From assembly GCF_003326015.1 (NCBI RefSeq), contig NZ_CP023860.1, positions 558,001-622,000 on the forward strand: 64,000 bases of DNA, in the 5' to 3' direction. Each line of letters begins with the position of its first letter. Positions within the stretch are counted from its first letter, which is position 1. Positions 1 through 9,610 of the stretch are shown here, in pieces. The position numbers were made by a program, and so were the translations under genes. Below the pieces are notes generated by a model. It saw only the letters and a program-made list of their open reading frames with translations. It was not told the DNA's origin and did not search any database. The DNA is from Candidatus Thioglobus sp. NP1. Lineage in GTDB: Bacteria > Pseudomonadota > Gammaproteobacteria > PS1 > Pseudothioglobaceae.

Positions 1-665
1 ATATATTCATTACCAGGGTTTGCGTAATTACCTAATCCTTCTGCCAATAAAATTCCTGAAAGAGGTTTCAAATCATCCCTCTGATTCTTTCTTATTAAGC
101 GAAGTTCTTCATAAGCATAGCTTCTATTAATATTAAGAACGTAATAATCAATGCAATCTTCCAGAGATATAAAGCTAGCTACTTCATGATTAGCATTTTC
201 ATCTCTATTTTTAGGAATAACTCCACAACCCTCTGAGAAGCACCAAATACCAAAGTAATTATTAAAATTTTCAGCAAATCTTGATCTACCCCAATTTGAT
301 TCATTTGCTGCTTGAGCAAGAATTAGGGAGGGAGGTAGGATATCAATAACCATCAGTAAGTCCTCTTTTGAGGCTGGACTATCAACACGATATCTTAATG
401 CTAATTTGTTGAGCTCAATTGTGCTAAGTTTATTATTTAATATTGATTCTCTTAACTCAATAATTTCAGCATTTTTTTGAAGAATTTTTGGAAGTAGGTA
501 ATTGAAGAAAACTTCTTTTCTGACAACTGTATTTTCTATTGACTTAAAGCTAGGTTTGAAAGAAGATAATGAAGCAGAAGAGACAAGAGTACTTACAGAA
601 AATAAAGTGACTAAAATGCAAAGGCTTTTTAGGGCTTTTTTGATATTTCTATATTTATTGACCAT
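1..665 (-). CDS. Bax-like glucosaminidase-domain protein, 5' part only
   Basis: The reading frame starts at an ATG whose first base is 665 and runs without a stop off the left edge, so about 221 N-terminal residues are visible. Residues 11-32 form a hydrophobic signal sequence. Around residues 110-132 the protein reads LPPSLILAQAANESNWG, followed by NNYFGIWC and a Cys-containing GCGVIP stretch. This is the pattern of the Bax/glucosaminidase (PF01832-type) family, with the Glu in ANESNWG as the expected catalytic residue. Family members are exported peptidoglycan hydrolases acting in the periplasm. The C-terminus is not in the window. Family call is firm; the substrate is inferred. Confidence 0.75.
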   Translation of the reverse strand, partial: MVNKYRNIKKALKSLCILVTLFSVSTLVSSASLSSFKPSFKSIENTVVRKEVFFNYLLPKILQKNAEIIELRESILNNKLSTIELNKLALRYRVDSPASKEDLLMVIDILPPSLILAQAANESNWGRSRFAENFNNYFGIWCFSEGCGVIPKNRDENANHEVASFISLEDCIDYYVLNINRSYAYEELRLIRKNQRDDLKPLSGILLAEGLGNYANPGNEY

Positions 666-768
666 CAAATAATCAATTTATCTATTGAAATTAGATATCA
701 TTATCCAGTAAAAAAAATGTTTTTATCTATTTTTTTTAAATAAAAAAATTACCATCTTGATTAGCCCT

Positions 769-2541
769 TTAGTGATTAAATTGGAGTTCACAAAGTTGTT
801 TATATAGTTCAGAGCTATCTAATAAGCCTTTGTGATCTCCCTGTGCAATTAATTTTCCTTGATCGATAAGCAAGATGCGGTCTGCATGCATAATAGTAGC
901 TAATCTATGAGCTATAATCAATGTAGTTCTACCCTGCATTAAGTCCTTTAAAGCAGCCTGAACTTTTTGTTCACTACTTGCATCAAGAGCGCTAGTGGCC
1001 TCATCTAATAATAGTATAGACGGATCTTTGAGCATTGCTCTTGCAATGGCAATACGTTGACGCTGGCCTCCAGATAAGCGAACACCTTGCTCCCCTAAAT
1101 AACTTTTAAAACCATCAGGAAGTTGGTCTATAAATTCTATTGCATATGCCTTAGTTGCAGCGTTATTAATTTCATTTTCTGTTGCCAAAGGCTTGCCATA
1201 TCCAATATTGTGAGTGACGTCAGCAGAAAATAATGTTGGTTGTTGTGGAACATGTCCAATACTGGATCGAAGTTCATTTGGATCAAGATCAACTATGTTA
1301 ATATCATCTATCTTAATGCTGCCATTGGTAGGGTCATAAAACCTTTGAAACAATTCAAATATAGTCGTCTTTCCTGCTCCTGAAAGACCAACAATAGCAA
1401 CTGTTTCACCAGCATTAATATCAAAACTGATATCTTCTATGGCATATTGTTCAACCCTTGAGGGATAACTAAAACTAACGTTCTGAAAACTTAAAGATAA
1501 AGGCCCTTTACTTAATTTTTTTGGATTAGCTGGAGCAATGATTTGAGATTCTTCTGTAAGTAACTCTAATAGTCGTTCTGTTGCTCCAGCAGCTCTTTGA
1601 AGTTGTCCATATATCTCTGAGATGACAGCGACTGATCTAGCAACCATGATTGCATAAAAAACAAAAGCAGCTAACTCACCTGCTGTTATGATTCCAGATG
1701 TTACATCCCTACCACCAGTCCATATCATTGCACCAAGACCAGTAAAAACAAGAATCATTGCTGCTGCAATTAAAAGTGAGCTTTGCATGATGCGTTGTTT
1801 TGCTGCACTAAAGGCTTTTTCTACTTCGATACTAAATGCTTTTGATTCTTCTGGCTCGCGAGTAAAACTTTGAACTACTTTAATGTTTTGAACTATTTCA
1901 CCAGCATACGTACCAATATCGGCAACTCTATCTTGGCTTTGCCTTGAAAGAGAGCGTAAACGTCGTCCATAAATTATCATTGGAAGAAGAATTATAGGAA
2001 CACTAATTAAAACTATAAGCGCTAATTTTAAGTTGGTAATAAGCATCATTGTTAGCCCACCTAAAAATAACAGGGCACTACTTAGAGCCATTGAAATTGA
2101 AAAGCCAAAAATTGATTGAAGTAATGTTGTATCCGTAGTCAAACGTGCATTAATTTCACCACTTCTATTTAATTCAAAATAATGAGGATGTAATGTTAGT
2201 AAATGTTTAAAGACAGCAAGTCGAACATCGTTGCTAACTCTTTCACCAATCCATGACACAAAATAGAAACGCACAAAAGTGCTAACGACCATAATAAGTA
2301 AAACAAAAAATATAGTAAGCATTGCTCTACTATTTAAGGTGTAGAGACCTTCATCAATAAATAATTTTATTCCCTGTCCAAGTAAAAGAAATGCTATAGA
2401 GCTCAAAATAAGGGCTATACCTGCAATTAAGGCAACTTTCTTGTAGGGCTTAATAAATGGTGCTAAACGAAGTAAGAGGCGTAGATCTTGTTTCTGAACA
2501 TTTTTTTTACTATCAGTAATTACTCTATTGGCTAAACTCAT
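769..2541 (-). CDS. MsbA-like ABC exporter, fused permease-ATPase
   Basis: A 590-residue half transporter. Residues about 30-330 hold six membrane segments of the type-1 ABC exporter fold and residues 350-590 the ATPase. Walker A is GLSGAGKTT (385-393), the signature LSGGQRQR begins near 489, Walker B is ILLLDEATSALD (509-520), and the H-loop His sits in IIAHRLATI. The length and layout match homodimeric exporters such as MsbA and the multidrug/lipid ABCB group. The inner-membrane substrate cannot be read from sequence: lipid A core, lipid or drug are all possible. gpsA lies 39 bp upstream in the same direction, so co-transcription is likely. Confidence 0.85.
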   Translation of the reverse strand: MSLANRVITDSKKNVQKQDLRLLLRLAPFIKPYKKVALIAGIALILSSIAFLLLGQGIKLFIDEGLYTLNSRAMLTIFFVLLIMVVSTFVRFYFVSWIGERVSNDVRLAVFKHLLTLHPHYFELNRSGEINARLTTDTTLLQSIFGFSISMALSSALLFLGGLTMMLITNLKLALIVLISVPIILLPMIIYGRRLRSLSRQSQDRVADIGTYAGEIVQNIKVVQSFTREPEESKAFSIEVEKAFSAAKQRIMQSSLLIAAAMILVFTGLGAMIWTGGRDVTSGIITAGELAAFVFYAIMVARSVAVISEIYGQLQRAAGATERLLELLTEESQIIAPANPKKLSKGPLSLSFQNVSFSYPSRVEQYAIEDISFDINAGETVAIVGLSGAGKTTIFELFQRFYDPTNGSIKIDDINIVDLDPNELRSSIGHVPQQPTLFSADVTHNIGYGKPLATENEINNAATKAYAIEFIDQLPDGFKSYLGEQGVRLSGGQRQRIAIARAMLKDPSILLLDEATSALDASSEQKVQAALKDLMQGRTTLIIAHRLATIMHADRILLIDQGKLIAQGDHKGLLDSSELYKQLCELQFNH

Positions 2542-2580
2542 TTTTTGAGGATTTGTTTAAAATAAATTATTTGAAAGGTG

Positions 2581-3555
2581 TTATTCTTGATTTGTTTTTC
2601 TAAGTAAGAGTTCATTAACAGCATCTATAGGGGTCTTTATTCCTTGTGTCACTAGCATCACTTGTTCACATATCGGCATCTCAATTTTTAATTGATTAGC
2701 AATATCAATGACTAACTTTAGGGCACTAAAGCCCTCAACGGTAGCATTTATATTTTTCAATGCTTCTTCAGCATTTACATTATTCGCAAGTTCTTTACCA
2801 AAGCGTCGATTCCTTGATAAATCATCTGAACAAGTCAGAATTAAATCACCCATTCCAGAGAGTCCTTGGAAAGTAATCTTTTCTGCACCCAGGGCAACTC
2901 CAAGCCTAGTCATTTCTGCCAAGCCCCTAGTAATAAGAGCAGCTTGAGTATTTGCTCCAAAACCAAGTCCATTGGCAATGCCTGCTGCAATAGCGAGAAT
3001 ATTTTTTACTGAGCCACCAACTTGAACTCCAACGATATCAGGATTTGTGTAGGCGCGTAATGTTTTGGTTTGAATAATATTTGCCCATAACTCTCTGGTA
3101 CCCTCATCCATAGAGGCAACCACTATTGCTGCTGGTTTCCTCTCTGCAATTTCAGCTGCAAAAGTTGGTCCTGAAATTATGCAGGGATGGTAATTGGGTA
3201 ATTTTTGAGAAAACGTTTCATGCAGCAGTCCTCCTGTATGTGGATCAAGCCCTTTAGTTGCCCATGCAATCGGCTTCATATTAAGGTAAGGCAAAATACT
3301 GTCTAGGACACTATTAAATGAAGAGCTTGGAGTTGCTATTAAAACAGCACTTGATTTATCAATAACATTAAAGTTATCAGTTAATGAAATATTTTTACCA
3401 AAAGGAATACTTAAAGCCCAATGCTGGTTAGCAAGGCTATCTATTGCAGTTGTATTTTTGGTAATGAGAAATATTTGATCAAATTTATTACTTAGAGCAA
3501 TTGCTAGTGCGCTTCCCCATGCGCCAGCTCCAATAATAGTTAGGGAATTTTTCAT
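2581..3555 (-). CDS. gpsA: Glycerol-3-phosphate dehydrogenase [NAD(P)+]
   Basis: Reduces dihydroxyacetone phosphate to sn-glycerol 3-phosphate for phospholipid synthesis in the cytoplasm. The 324-residue length is normal for GpsA. The N-terminal dinucleotide-binding loop reads IIGAGAWGSALA (residues 8-19). The conserved block ISGPTFAAEIA is near residue 147, and the catalytic-lysine region VGGSVKNILAIAAGI is near 178-193. GLSGMGDLILTCSDDLSRNRRFG in the C-terminal domain is a family hallmark. It lies 5 bp after the membrane rhodanese gene, an arrangement often seen in gammaproteobacteria, and ahead of the ABC exporter in the same direction. Confidence 0.95.
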   Translation of the reverse strand: MKNSLTIIGAGAWGSALAIALSNKFDQIFLITKNTTAIDSLANQHWALSIPFGKNISLTDNFNVIDKSSAVLIATPSSSFNSVLDSILPYLNMKPIAWATKGLDPHTGGLLHETFSQKLPNYHPCIISGPTFAAEIAERKPAAIVVASMDEGTRELWANIIQTKTLRAYTNPDIVGVQVGGSVKNILAIAAGIANGLGFGANTQAALITRGLAEMTRLGVALGAEKITFQGLSGMGDLILTCSDDLSRNRRFGKELANNVNAEEALKNINATVEGFSALKLVIDIANQLKIEMPICEQVMLVTQGIKTPIDAVNELLLRKTNQE

Positions 3556-3560
3556 ATTAT

Positions 3561-3977
3561 TTATTTTTTTATTGGAAGTTCAGCTTTAAGCCAGGCGTTA
3601 AAGCCACCTTTAAGATGGTGGACATTTTTGAATTCATTTTTACAAAGTAAGCTGGCAATATGATCAGATCGAGTACCATTTTTACAATAGACAAGGATAT
3701 TTTTTTCTTTATCTAGAGTGTCTAGTTTGCTTTTAACTTCTCCCATTGGAATATTAATATCATCATTGATAAATCCTGAAGATCGCTCTTTTTCATTGCG
3801 AACATCTAAAACTATTAATTCATCATCATCCATTAGAGAGACAGCACTATTAGTATCAACAACCACATATTTTTTAAATTTCTCACCATAGATGTTAACT
3901 ATAAGTAAAGCAATAAGGGCAAAAAGTGTTCCAGTAAGAAGGAGTTCACCCTGTAAAAATTCAATTAATTCCATCAT
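3561..3977 (-). CDS. Membrane-anchored rhodanese-like protein
   Basis: 138 residues. One N-terminal membrane segment (about residues 10-29) is followed by a single rhodanese domain. The active-site loop reads YCKNGTRS, with its Cys as the persulfide-carrying residue, and DVRNEKE and HLKGGFNAW are typical rhodanese blocks. This is the YibN-like layout. It probably handles sulfur transfer or a signalling role at the inner membrane; no partner is evident. Its ATG overlaps the stop codon of the upstream glutamine amidotransferase gene by one base, so the two are translationally coupled, and gpsA follows after 5 bp. Confidence 0.85.
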   Translation of the reverse strand: MMELIEFLQGELLLTGTLFALIALLIVNIYGEKFKKYVVVDTNSAVSLMDDDELIVLDVRNEKERSSGFINDDINIPMGEVKSKLDTLDKEKNILVYCKNGTRSDHIASLLCKNEFKNVHHLKGGFNAWLKAELPIKK

Positions 3978-4561
3978 TATTTATTGTCCTGTAAAAAAGT
4001 ATTTAGCATTTGATGTCCATGTTCTGTAAGTATTGATTCTGGATGAAATTGCACACCTTCAACAGCATACGAATTATGTCTAACACCCATTATTTCTTCT
4101 GTATCCCCCGATTCAGTATTGGTCCAAGCGGTTATCTCAAAACAATCTGGCAATGATAGTTTGTCTGCCACTAGAGAATGATAGCGAGTTGCATTAAGAG
4201 GATTTTTTAAACCTTTAAAAACACCTTGTGCAGTGTGATGAACTGGAGAAACTTTACCATGCATTATTTTTTGAGCACCAATTATATCTCCACCAAAAGA
4301 TTGAACAATTGCTTGAAAGCCCAGACATACGCCTAATATTGGAATGCTTCCAGCTAATTTTTCAATTAACTCTAGAGATATACCAGCCTCATTTGGAGTG
4401 CATGGACCCGGAGAAATAACAATGTATTGAGGTTTTAAAGTCTCAATTTCACTAACTGAGATTTCATCATTACGATAGATGTTAACTTCCTGACCAAGTT
4501 CACCAAAATATTGAACCAAGTTGTAAGTAAATGAATCATAATTATCGATCATTAGTAGCAT
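3977..4561 (-). CDS. trpG: Anthranilate/aminodeoxychorismate synthase glutaminase subunit
   Basis: A 194-residue class I glutamine amidotransferase of the TrpG/PabA group. It releases ammonia from glutamine for a chorismate-using partner subunit. The oxyanion block is [11 protein letters not shown], the nucleophile elbow is GVCLGFQAI with the Cys near residue 79, and the His-Glu pair is in [13 protein letters not shown] near the C-terminus. No TrpE or PabB partner lies in the window, so the protein may serve tryptophan, folate or both pathways (an amphibolic subunit). The neighbours are cmoA upstream and the rhodanese gene downstream. Confidence 0.9.
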   Translation of the reverse strand: MLLMIDNYDSFTYNLVQYFGELGQEVNIYRNDEISVSEIETLKPQYIVISPGPCTPNEAGISLELIEKLAGSIPILGVCLGFQAIVQSFGGDIIGAQKIMHGKVSPVHHTAQGVFKGLKNPLNATRYHSLVADKLSLPDCFEITAWTNTESGDTEEIMGVRHNSYAVEGVQFHPESILTEHGHQMLNTFLQDNK

Positions 4562-4591
4562 AAAAACCCTATTTAAAGCTGATAACTATAT

Positions 4592-5305
4592 TTATTTTAC
4601 AGATAAAAATGAAACAAAGTTAAGGCACTGAAAGTAGCAATTGGTCTCAATAAATCCACACTTTTTTAGACGATCTATGTGGTCTTTTTTAGTCTCAGTA
4701 ACAAGGACATTTTCAATTGCTTGTCTTTTATTGGCGATTTCTAATTCGCTATAGCCGTTTGCTCTTTTAAAATCTAGGTGAAGTTTAGTAATTTGATCTT
4801 GACTTTGTTTATCATCAAAATGGATTTTTTCACTAATTATTAGAACACCTCCAGGATTTAATCCGTTGTATATTCTTTCTATAAGTTTAGCTCTTGCATT
4901 AATATCAATAAATTGAAGAGTTAGGTTGAGAACAACAATCGATGCATTTTCTATTTCAATATCATTAACATCACTACAGATAACTTTTAGATTTTTTATT
5001 TTGCTAGATAAATTCTTTTGACACTCATTAACCATTTCTGGTGAATTATCAATGGCAATAAATTGATTATTTTTATGATTACTGTTAAGTGCGATTGCCA
5101 GAGTTATTGCTCCAGTTGAGGATCCTAAATCATAATAGTTAGTATTATCTTTTCCATGCATCCGAGCAACCAGACCTACCATTTGTATCATTGACTCGTA
5201 ACCAGGAACAGAGCGTTTAACCATATCATCAAAAACTTTTACAACACTATCATCAAAACGAAAGTCAGCAATATCAATATCATCGTTAAATAATTTATCA
5301 CGCAT
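4592..5305 (-). CDS. cmoA: Carboxy-S-adenosyl-L-methionine synthase
   Basis: CmoA makes carboxy-SAM from SAM and prephenate; CmoB then uses it to form cmo5U at the tRNA wobble position. The 237-residue protein begins MRDKLFND with the conserved block FDDSVVKVFDDMVKRSVPGY and the SAM loop YYDLGSSTGAITLAIA, all typical of CmoA. The C-terminal third is less standard than in Escherichia coli, but the length fits. Its start overlaps the end of ubiC by 8 bp, pointing to coupled translation. cmoB is not in the window. Confidence 0.92.
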   Translation of the reverse strand: MRDKLFNDDIDIADFRFDDSVVKVFDDMVKRSVPGYESMIQMVGLVARMHGKDNTNYYDLGSSTGAITLAIALNSNHKNNQFIAIDNSPEMVNECQKNLSSKIKNLKVICSDVNDIEIENASIVVLNLTLQFIDINARAKLIERIYNGLNPGGVLIISEKIHFDDKQSQDQITKLHLDFKRANGYSELEIANKRQAIENVLVTETKKDHIDRLKKCGFIETNCYFQCLNFVSFLSVK

Positions 5306-5774
5306 AAAGTGTCTCCAAAAAAATCTCAGTTACTAATAAATTTGTTATACCAATTGAAAAAGTGGAGCGTCGCGCCCATATATTATTAAACTCACCAACT
5401 TCTAGCTGTCCTCGTTTTATATTTGGATCATTAAATAGGATTTCACCCAGTGGCCTAGAGCCAATTTTTAAAATTATATTAGTATCATCCGTATGAGGAA
5501 TTACTGAGCGGGCAAATACTACAGGAGCATTTGAGCCTATTAACTCAACCTCTCTAACAAAGATTGTTTTGTGACTTACTGAGCCAAGTGACTTTAACTC
5601 ACAATCAAAAGGTTTGTCTTTTTGTTGAGAGAGAACATTAACCTTAAAGTCAATATATTTATCTCTTAATTTTGCAGTAAGTGATTGACTATCTAACAAC
5701 CATTGACAGACATGCTCTGGAACACCTTCATCAGGGTTAAAAATTCGCCAATTAAATTTGTTAGGGTCAAACAT
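5298..5774 (-). CDS. ubiC: Chorismate lyase
   Basis: UbiC converts chorismate to 4-hydroxybenzoate and pyruvate, the first committed step of ubiquinone synthesis. The 158-residue length matches the family. Recognisable blocks are WLLDSQSLTAKLR near the N-terminus, VREVELIG with VFARSVIP in the middle (the Arg lies in the active site of known lyases), and RPLGEILFNDP toward the end. It is the first gene of a short run with cmoA. The start is an ATG following a weak purine tract. Confidence 0.88.
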   Translation of the reverse strand: MFDPNKFNWRIFNPDEGVPEHVCQWLLDSQSLTAKLRDKYIDFKVNVLSQQKDKPFDCELKSLGSVSHKTIFVREVELIGSNAPVVFARSVIPHTDDTNIILKIGSRPLGEILFNDPNIKRGQLEVGEFNNIWARRSTFSIGITNLLVTEIFLETLYA

Positions 5775-5823
5775 AGAGGTCCATTTTACAAGAGTCTTTA
5801 TGACTATTGAAATTTAGAGATTA

Positions 5824-7890
5824 TTACGCATTGAAATAGTGGGTTTTTTCTTCATCTATCCAGCGGTCAATCAGTGCATTTTGATTATCTAAACTGGCAG
5901 TAAGCATTTTTGATGAGTAATATCCAGCCTGCTTTAGCAAATAAGAATCTCTAACAATGTTCGCAATCTTCATGGAAGCAATTCCAGTTTGCTGAGTTCC
6001 TAAAATCTCACCAGGTCCCCTTAATTCTAAATCTTTTTGAGCAATTAGAAAGCCATCATTACTTTGTCGAAGTATATCCAACCTTTGTTTGGCAGTTTGA
6101 CTAAGAGGTGATTGATACATTAATATACAAGCACTTTTTTCTGCACCTCTGCCAACCCGACCCCTTAACTGATGGAGTTGGGCTAATCCTAATCTCTCTG
6201 CATTTTCCACAATCATAAGACTAGCATTAGGAACATTAACACCTACTTCAATGACAGTCGTTGCAACTAATAAATCAATACGCTTTTCTGAAAAGTCTTT
6301 CATAATAACTTCCTTTTCAGACTTATTTAATCTTCCATGAATCATAACAACATTTAAATCCTCTAGGTTTGATGAAAGATAAGTAAAAGTTTTTTCAGCT
6401 GATTCTGCTCTTAGAGCTTCTGATTCCTCTATTAAAGTGCAAACCCAATAGATTTGACGACCTTCATTAGATATTATTTTGATTTTTTTTATTAATTCAT
6501 CTCTTCGAGTATTACTTAATGCAACAGTTTCAATAGCTTGGCGACCAGGAGGGAGTTCATCAATAATTGAAGTATCTAGATCTGCATATGCACTCATAGT
6601 TAAAGAGCGAGGAATTGGAGTGGCAGTCATAACTAACTGATGTGGAGTAATTTTTGCTTTCTGAGAAAGAGACAAGCGTTGATGGACCCCAAACTTATGT
6701 TGTTCATCAATTATTACTAGAGCTAAATTATTAAATGAAACTTTTTCCTGGAAGAGTGCATGAGTCCCAATGATAACTTGAGCTTCACCATTTTCTATAA
6801 GACTTAATTGCTCTATTCTTTCTTGAGCATTTTGAGATCCAGAGAGAAAGGCAACCTTTATACCTAATGGATTAAGATAAATAGAGAAGCTTTGGAGATG
6901 TTGACGAGCTAATATCTCTGTAGGAGCCATTACAGCTGTTTGAAAATTATTTTCAACTGCTTGAAGGAGGGCAAATACTGCAACTATTGTTTTGCCAGAG
7001 CCAACATCACCTTGAAGTAATCTAAGCATTGGGTTTGAAGATGCAATGTCTTTATTTATTTCTTCAATTGATCGATTTTGAGCCTTAGTCAATTGAAAAT
7101 CTAATGACTTTAAAAGCTTATCACTTAAAGAATGATTTATTGTGAATTCAGTGGTTTTTTTAGATTTTCTGGCACTCTTAATTTTTAGAAGACTTAATTG
7201 ATGCGTTGCAAGCTCTTCAATAATTAATCTTTGTTGCGAGATATGAGTAAAAGACTCTATTTTTGATAAATCTTCCCCTTGTTTGGGGTGATGGAGCAAG
7301 AATAAAGAATCCTTTAAACTCGGCATTGTATTGTTTATTATTTTTTCAAAATAATCATCTATTATTGAGGAATTAAGAGCCTCTAAGGCTTCATTAACCC
7401 ATTTCTTCATTTTGGCTTGCGTTACTCCAGAGCAAAGAGGATATATGGGTGATAAGGTTGATTCCAGAAGTGGCTTTTGCTCTTGTGTTATAAGTCGATA
7501 TTCTGGATGGTGCATCTCTAAGCCTTCTCTACCAACCTTTATTTCACCAAAGCATTGAATAGTTTCACCACGAACAAAAGCTTGTTTTTGGTATTGGTTG
7601 AAGTGAAAAAATCTCAAAAGAATTCTGTGGTTTTGATTGTCAGATAGATAACAGAGTAACTGTCTATGTCTTGAAGGTATAACTTCAATTCTATCTATTG
7701 ATGCCTCAATTAGAGACTCATCACTAATCTTAGCATCCGAAAGCTGAGTGATAGTAGTTTTATCCTGATAACGACTTGGAAGATGAAAAATTAAATGCTC
7801 AAGGGTATGAATTCCAAGCTGATTTAATCTATCAGAAGTTTTCTGTCCTAACCCACTAATCGAAATGATTGGATCAGAGAGAGATGCCAT
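5824..7890 (-). CDS. recG: ATP-dependent DNA helicase RecG
   Basis: Branch-migrating helicase that remodels stalled replication forks and recombination intermediates. About 688 residues, as usual. An N-terminal wedge/OB region (about 1-260) precedes the superfamily 2 motor: Walker A GDVGSGKT, IIDEQHKFGVHQR (DEQH box), ATPIPRS, then GRLNKSEKEVIMKDF, LVATTVIEVGVNVPNA and QLRGRVGRG. I place the start at the ATG at 7890; a TTG one codon earlier abuts the ridA stop and could also serve. The upstream ridA gene ends 3 bp before this ATG, so the pair is almost certainly one transcript. Confidence 0.95.
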   Translation of the reverse strand: MASLSDPIISISGLGQKTSDRLNQLGIHTLEHLIFHLPSRYQDKTTITQLSDAKISDESLIEASIDRIEVIPSRHRQLLCYLSDNQNHRILLRFFHFNQYQKQAFVRGETIQCFGEIKVGREGLEMHHPEYRLITQEQKPLLESTLSPIYPLCSGVTQAKMKKWVNEALEALNSSIIDDYFEKIINNTMPSLKDSLFLLHHPKQGEDLSKIESFTHISQQRLIIEELATHQLSLLKIKSARKSKKTTEFTINHSLSDKLLKSLDFQLTKAQNRSIEEINKDIASSNPMLRLLQGDVGSGKTIVAVFALLQAVENNFQTAVMAPTEILARQHLQSFSIYLNPLGIKVAFLSGSQNAQERIEQLSLIENGEAQVIIGTHALFQEKVSFNNLALVIIDEQHKFGVHQRLSLSQKAKITPHQLVMTATPIPRSLTMSAYADLDTSIIDELPPGRQAIETVALSNTRRDELIKKIKIISNEGRQIYWVCTLIEESEALRAESAEKTFTYLSSNLEDLNVVMIHGRLNKSEKEVIMKDFSEKRIDLLVATTVIEVGVNVPNASLMIVENAERLGLAQLHQLRGRVGRGAEKSACILMYQSPLSQTAKQRLDILRQSNDGFLIAQKDLELRGPGEILGTQQTGIASMKIANIVRDSYLLKQAGYYSSKMLTASLDNQNALIDRWIDEEKTHYFNA

Positions 7891-7893
7891 CAA

Positions 7894-8301
7894 TTAGAAA
7901 CTGTATGAATCTGAATTGATTACCATAACACCATCCATTTCAACACCAACACCTTTTGGGAGAGCACTTACACCAATTGCTGCTCTTGCAGGGTAGGGCT
8001 CGGTAAAGTAAGTTGCCATGATTTCATTTAAGACAGCAAAATTACTTAGGTCAGTCAAAAAGATGTTAAGTTTAACAATATCACTAACGGTACCTTTAGA
8101 TGCCTCACACATAGCAGTTAAGTTCTTAAAAACCTGATGAATCTGCTCTTCAATACCACCTTCAATAACCTCCATAGTTTCAGGAACGAGCGGGATTTGA
8201 CCTGATAGATAGATTGTTGCACCTCCAGTAACAGCTACAGCTTGAGAATATATACCAATAGCTGCTGGAGCTTTTTCAGTTGAAATAATGTTCTTTTTCA
8301 T
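7894..8301 (-). CDS. ridA: RidA/YjgF family enamine/imine deaminase
   Basis: 135 residues, the standard RidA length. Conserved blocks are [47 protein letters not shown] and [25 protein letters not shown]. The Arg in the PARAAI block binds the substrate carboxylate in characterised members. RidA hydrolyses reactive 2-aminoacrylate and related imines released by PLP enzymes. It sits directly upstream of recG with no spacer; in many gammaproteobacteria it lies instead next to spoT or pyrI. Confidence 0.92.
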   Translation of the reverse strand: MKKNIISTEKAPAAIGIYSQAVAVTGGATIYLSGQIPLVPETMEVIEGGIEEQIHQVFKNLTAMCEASKGTVSDIVKLNIFLTDLSNFAVLNEIMATYFTEPYPARAAIGVSALPKGVGVEMDGVMVINSDSYSF

Positions 8302-8374
8302 GATGATAGTTTGAAGTAATAAATACGTTTTATTATATTCTGGATCGTTGTTTCTTTGGAGAACTCTTTAATTG

Positions 8375-9559
8375 TTATTGCTTAGATCTAATAACATCGT
8401 ATTTAATATTCCAAATCACTAATCCAGCAATAATAGATAAAATTAATGAAAAAAGTAAGGAGGCATTGTAATTATTATATTGATCAAATAGCCATCCAGC
8501 TAGAGAGGGCGCTATTAGTCCTGCAGCACCCCAAGCAGTAAAGACCCTTCCATAAACCTTAGCTGATAAATCATTTCCAACAAGATGGTTAACTAGTGTT
8601 GGGTATATTGCAATAATTGCTCCATACAGTGATGCAATGAGAACTAACAAGATAAATAGTAAACTTACACTTGTCATCATTGCTAGACTAAAGATAGCAA
8701 TAGAATTAATAATGAGAATCACTAAAAGTGGACGCTTACATCCAAATTGATCTACAAGCCAACCAGCACATAATCCTGCGATTCCACTTCCAAGTGACAT
8801 TATTGATATAGTAGTAATTGAAAGTCCAACTGATCCTCCAAAAGAGATAATCAATGGAACAGCATGTGCAATTGTCATTAGACCAGCAAAAACTCCTAAA
8901 AAATAACCAAACCAAAGTTTTAGAATTTTTGGACTTGTAGAATTTTTTTTATTTGAAATAACTTCACCTTTTTTTAGTTTCACTCTGGAAGACATGAATA
9001 AGAATAAGGCAATAATTACAACAATAGAAATTGATCCTATGCCAATCATGTATCCATTTTCAAATCCAAAATATTTAAAGAAAATTGGAAAAAAAACTGA
9101 AAAAATAACAGCACCAAATGCATAAGAAGCGGTCACTAGACCGAGTGTGAATCCCAGCTTATTTTTATCAGTTACTGAAGATGCAATATGCAGTGAGAGT
9201 CCATAACCTACACCACTCGAAAATCCAAAAAAAATACCATATCCAATTAGCCACCCAATCCAGGTCCCTGAATTTGAAAAAAATAGGCCAACCATGGGTA
9301 AAATAGCCATTAATGAAATTAACTTAACTGTTGAAAATTTACGATAGAGAATATGACCAACATAAACTGCTAGTGTGCCATTTACTAGTGCAGTTGAATA
9401 AATTAGGCTTGAGGACATTCGGCCTACATTCGTTTGCAGTTCAATCCCTTCAATTAGAGTACTAAATGCATGGATACTTCCCATAACAAAGGTAATTAAA
9501 AGGCAGGCGATTAAAGCAAGTATTCTTCCCTTTTTATTAATGATGTCTTGAGCATTCAT
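8375..9559 (-). CDS. MFS transporter, OFA (oxalate/formate antiporter)-like
   Basis: A 394-residue protein with twelve predicted membrane segments spread over two halves, with a cytoplasmic loop near residues 190-215 (KLKKGEVISNKKNS). The N-terminal segment MGSIHAFSTLIEGIE and the SSGVGYGLSLH stretch resemble the OFA family of the major facilitator superfamily, which exchange small carboxylates. The transported compound cannot be deduced from sequence. It is a single gene, 51 bp downstream of the polyamine-type importer operon in the same direction, so read-through from that operon is possible. Confidence 0.75.
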   Translation of the reverse strand: MNAQDIINKKGRILALIACLLITFVMGSIHAFSTLIEGIELQTNVGRMSSSLIYSTALVNGTLAVYVGHILYRKFSTVKLISLMAILPMVGLFFSNSGTWIGWLIGYGIFFGFSSGVGYGLSLHIASSVTDKNKLGFTLGLVTASYAFGAVIFSVFFPIFFKYFGFENGYMIGIGSISIVVIIALFLFMSSRVKLKKGEVISNKKNSTSPKILKLWFGYFLGVFAGLMTIAHAVPLIISFGGSVGLSITTISIMSLGSGIAGLCAGWLVDQFGCKRPLLVILIINSIAIFSLAMMTSVSLLFILLVLIASLYGAIIAIYPTLVNHLVGNDLSAKVYGRVFTAWGAAGLIAPSLAGWLFDQYNNYNASLLFSLILSIIAGLVIWNIKYDVIRSKQ

Positions 9560-9610
9560 TTATGAAAATATACATTAAATGTGAATTATCTAACTAAATT
9601 AAAGATACAC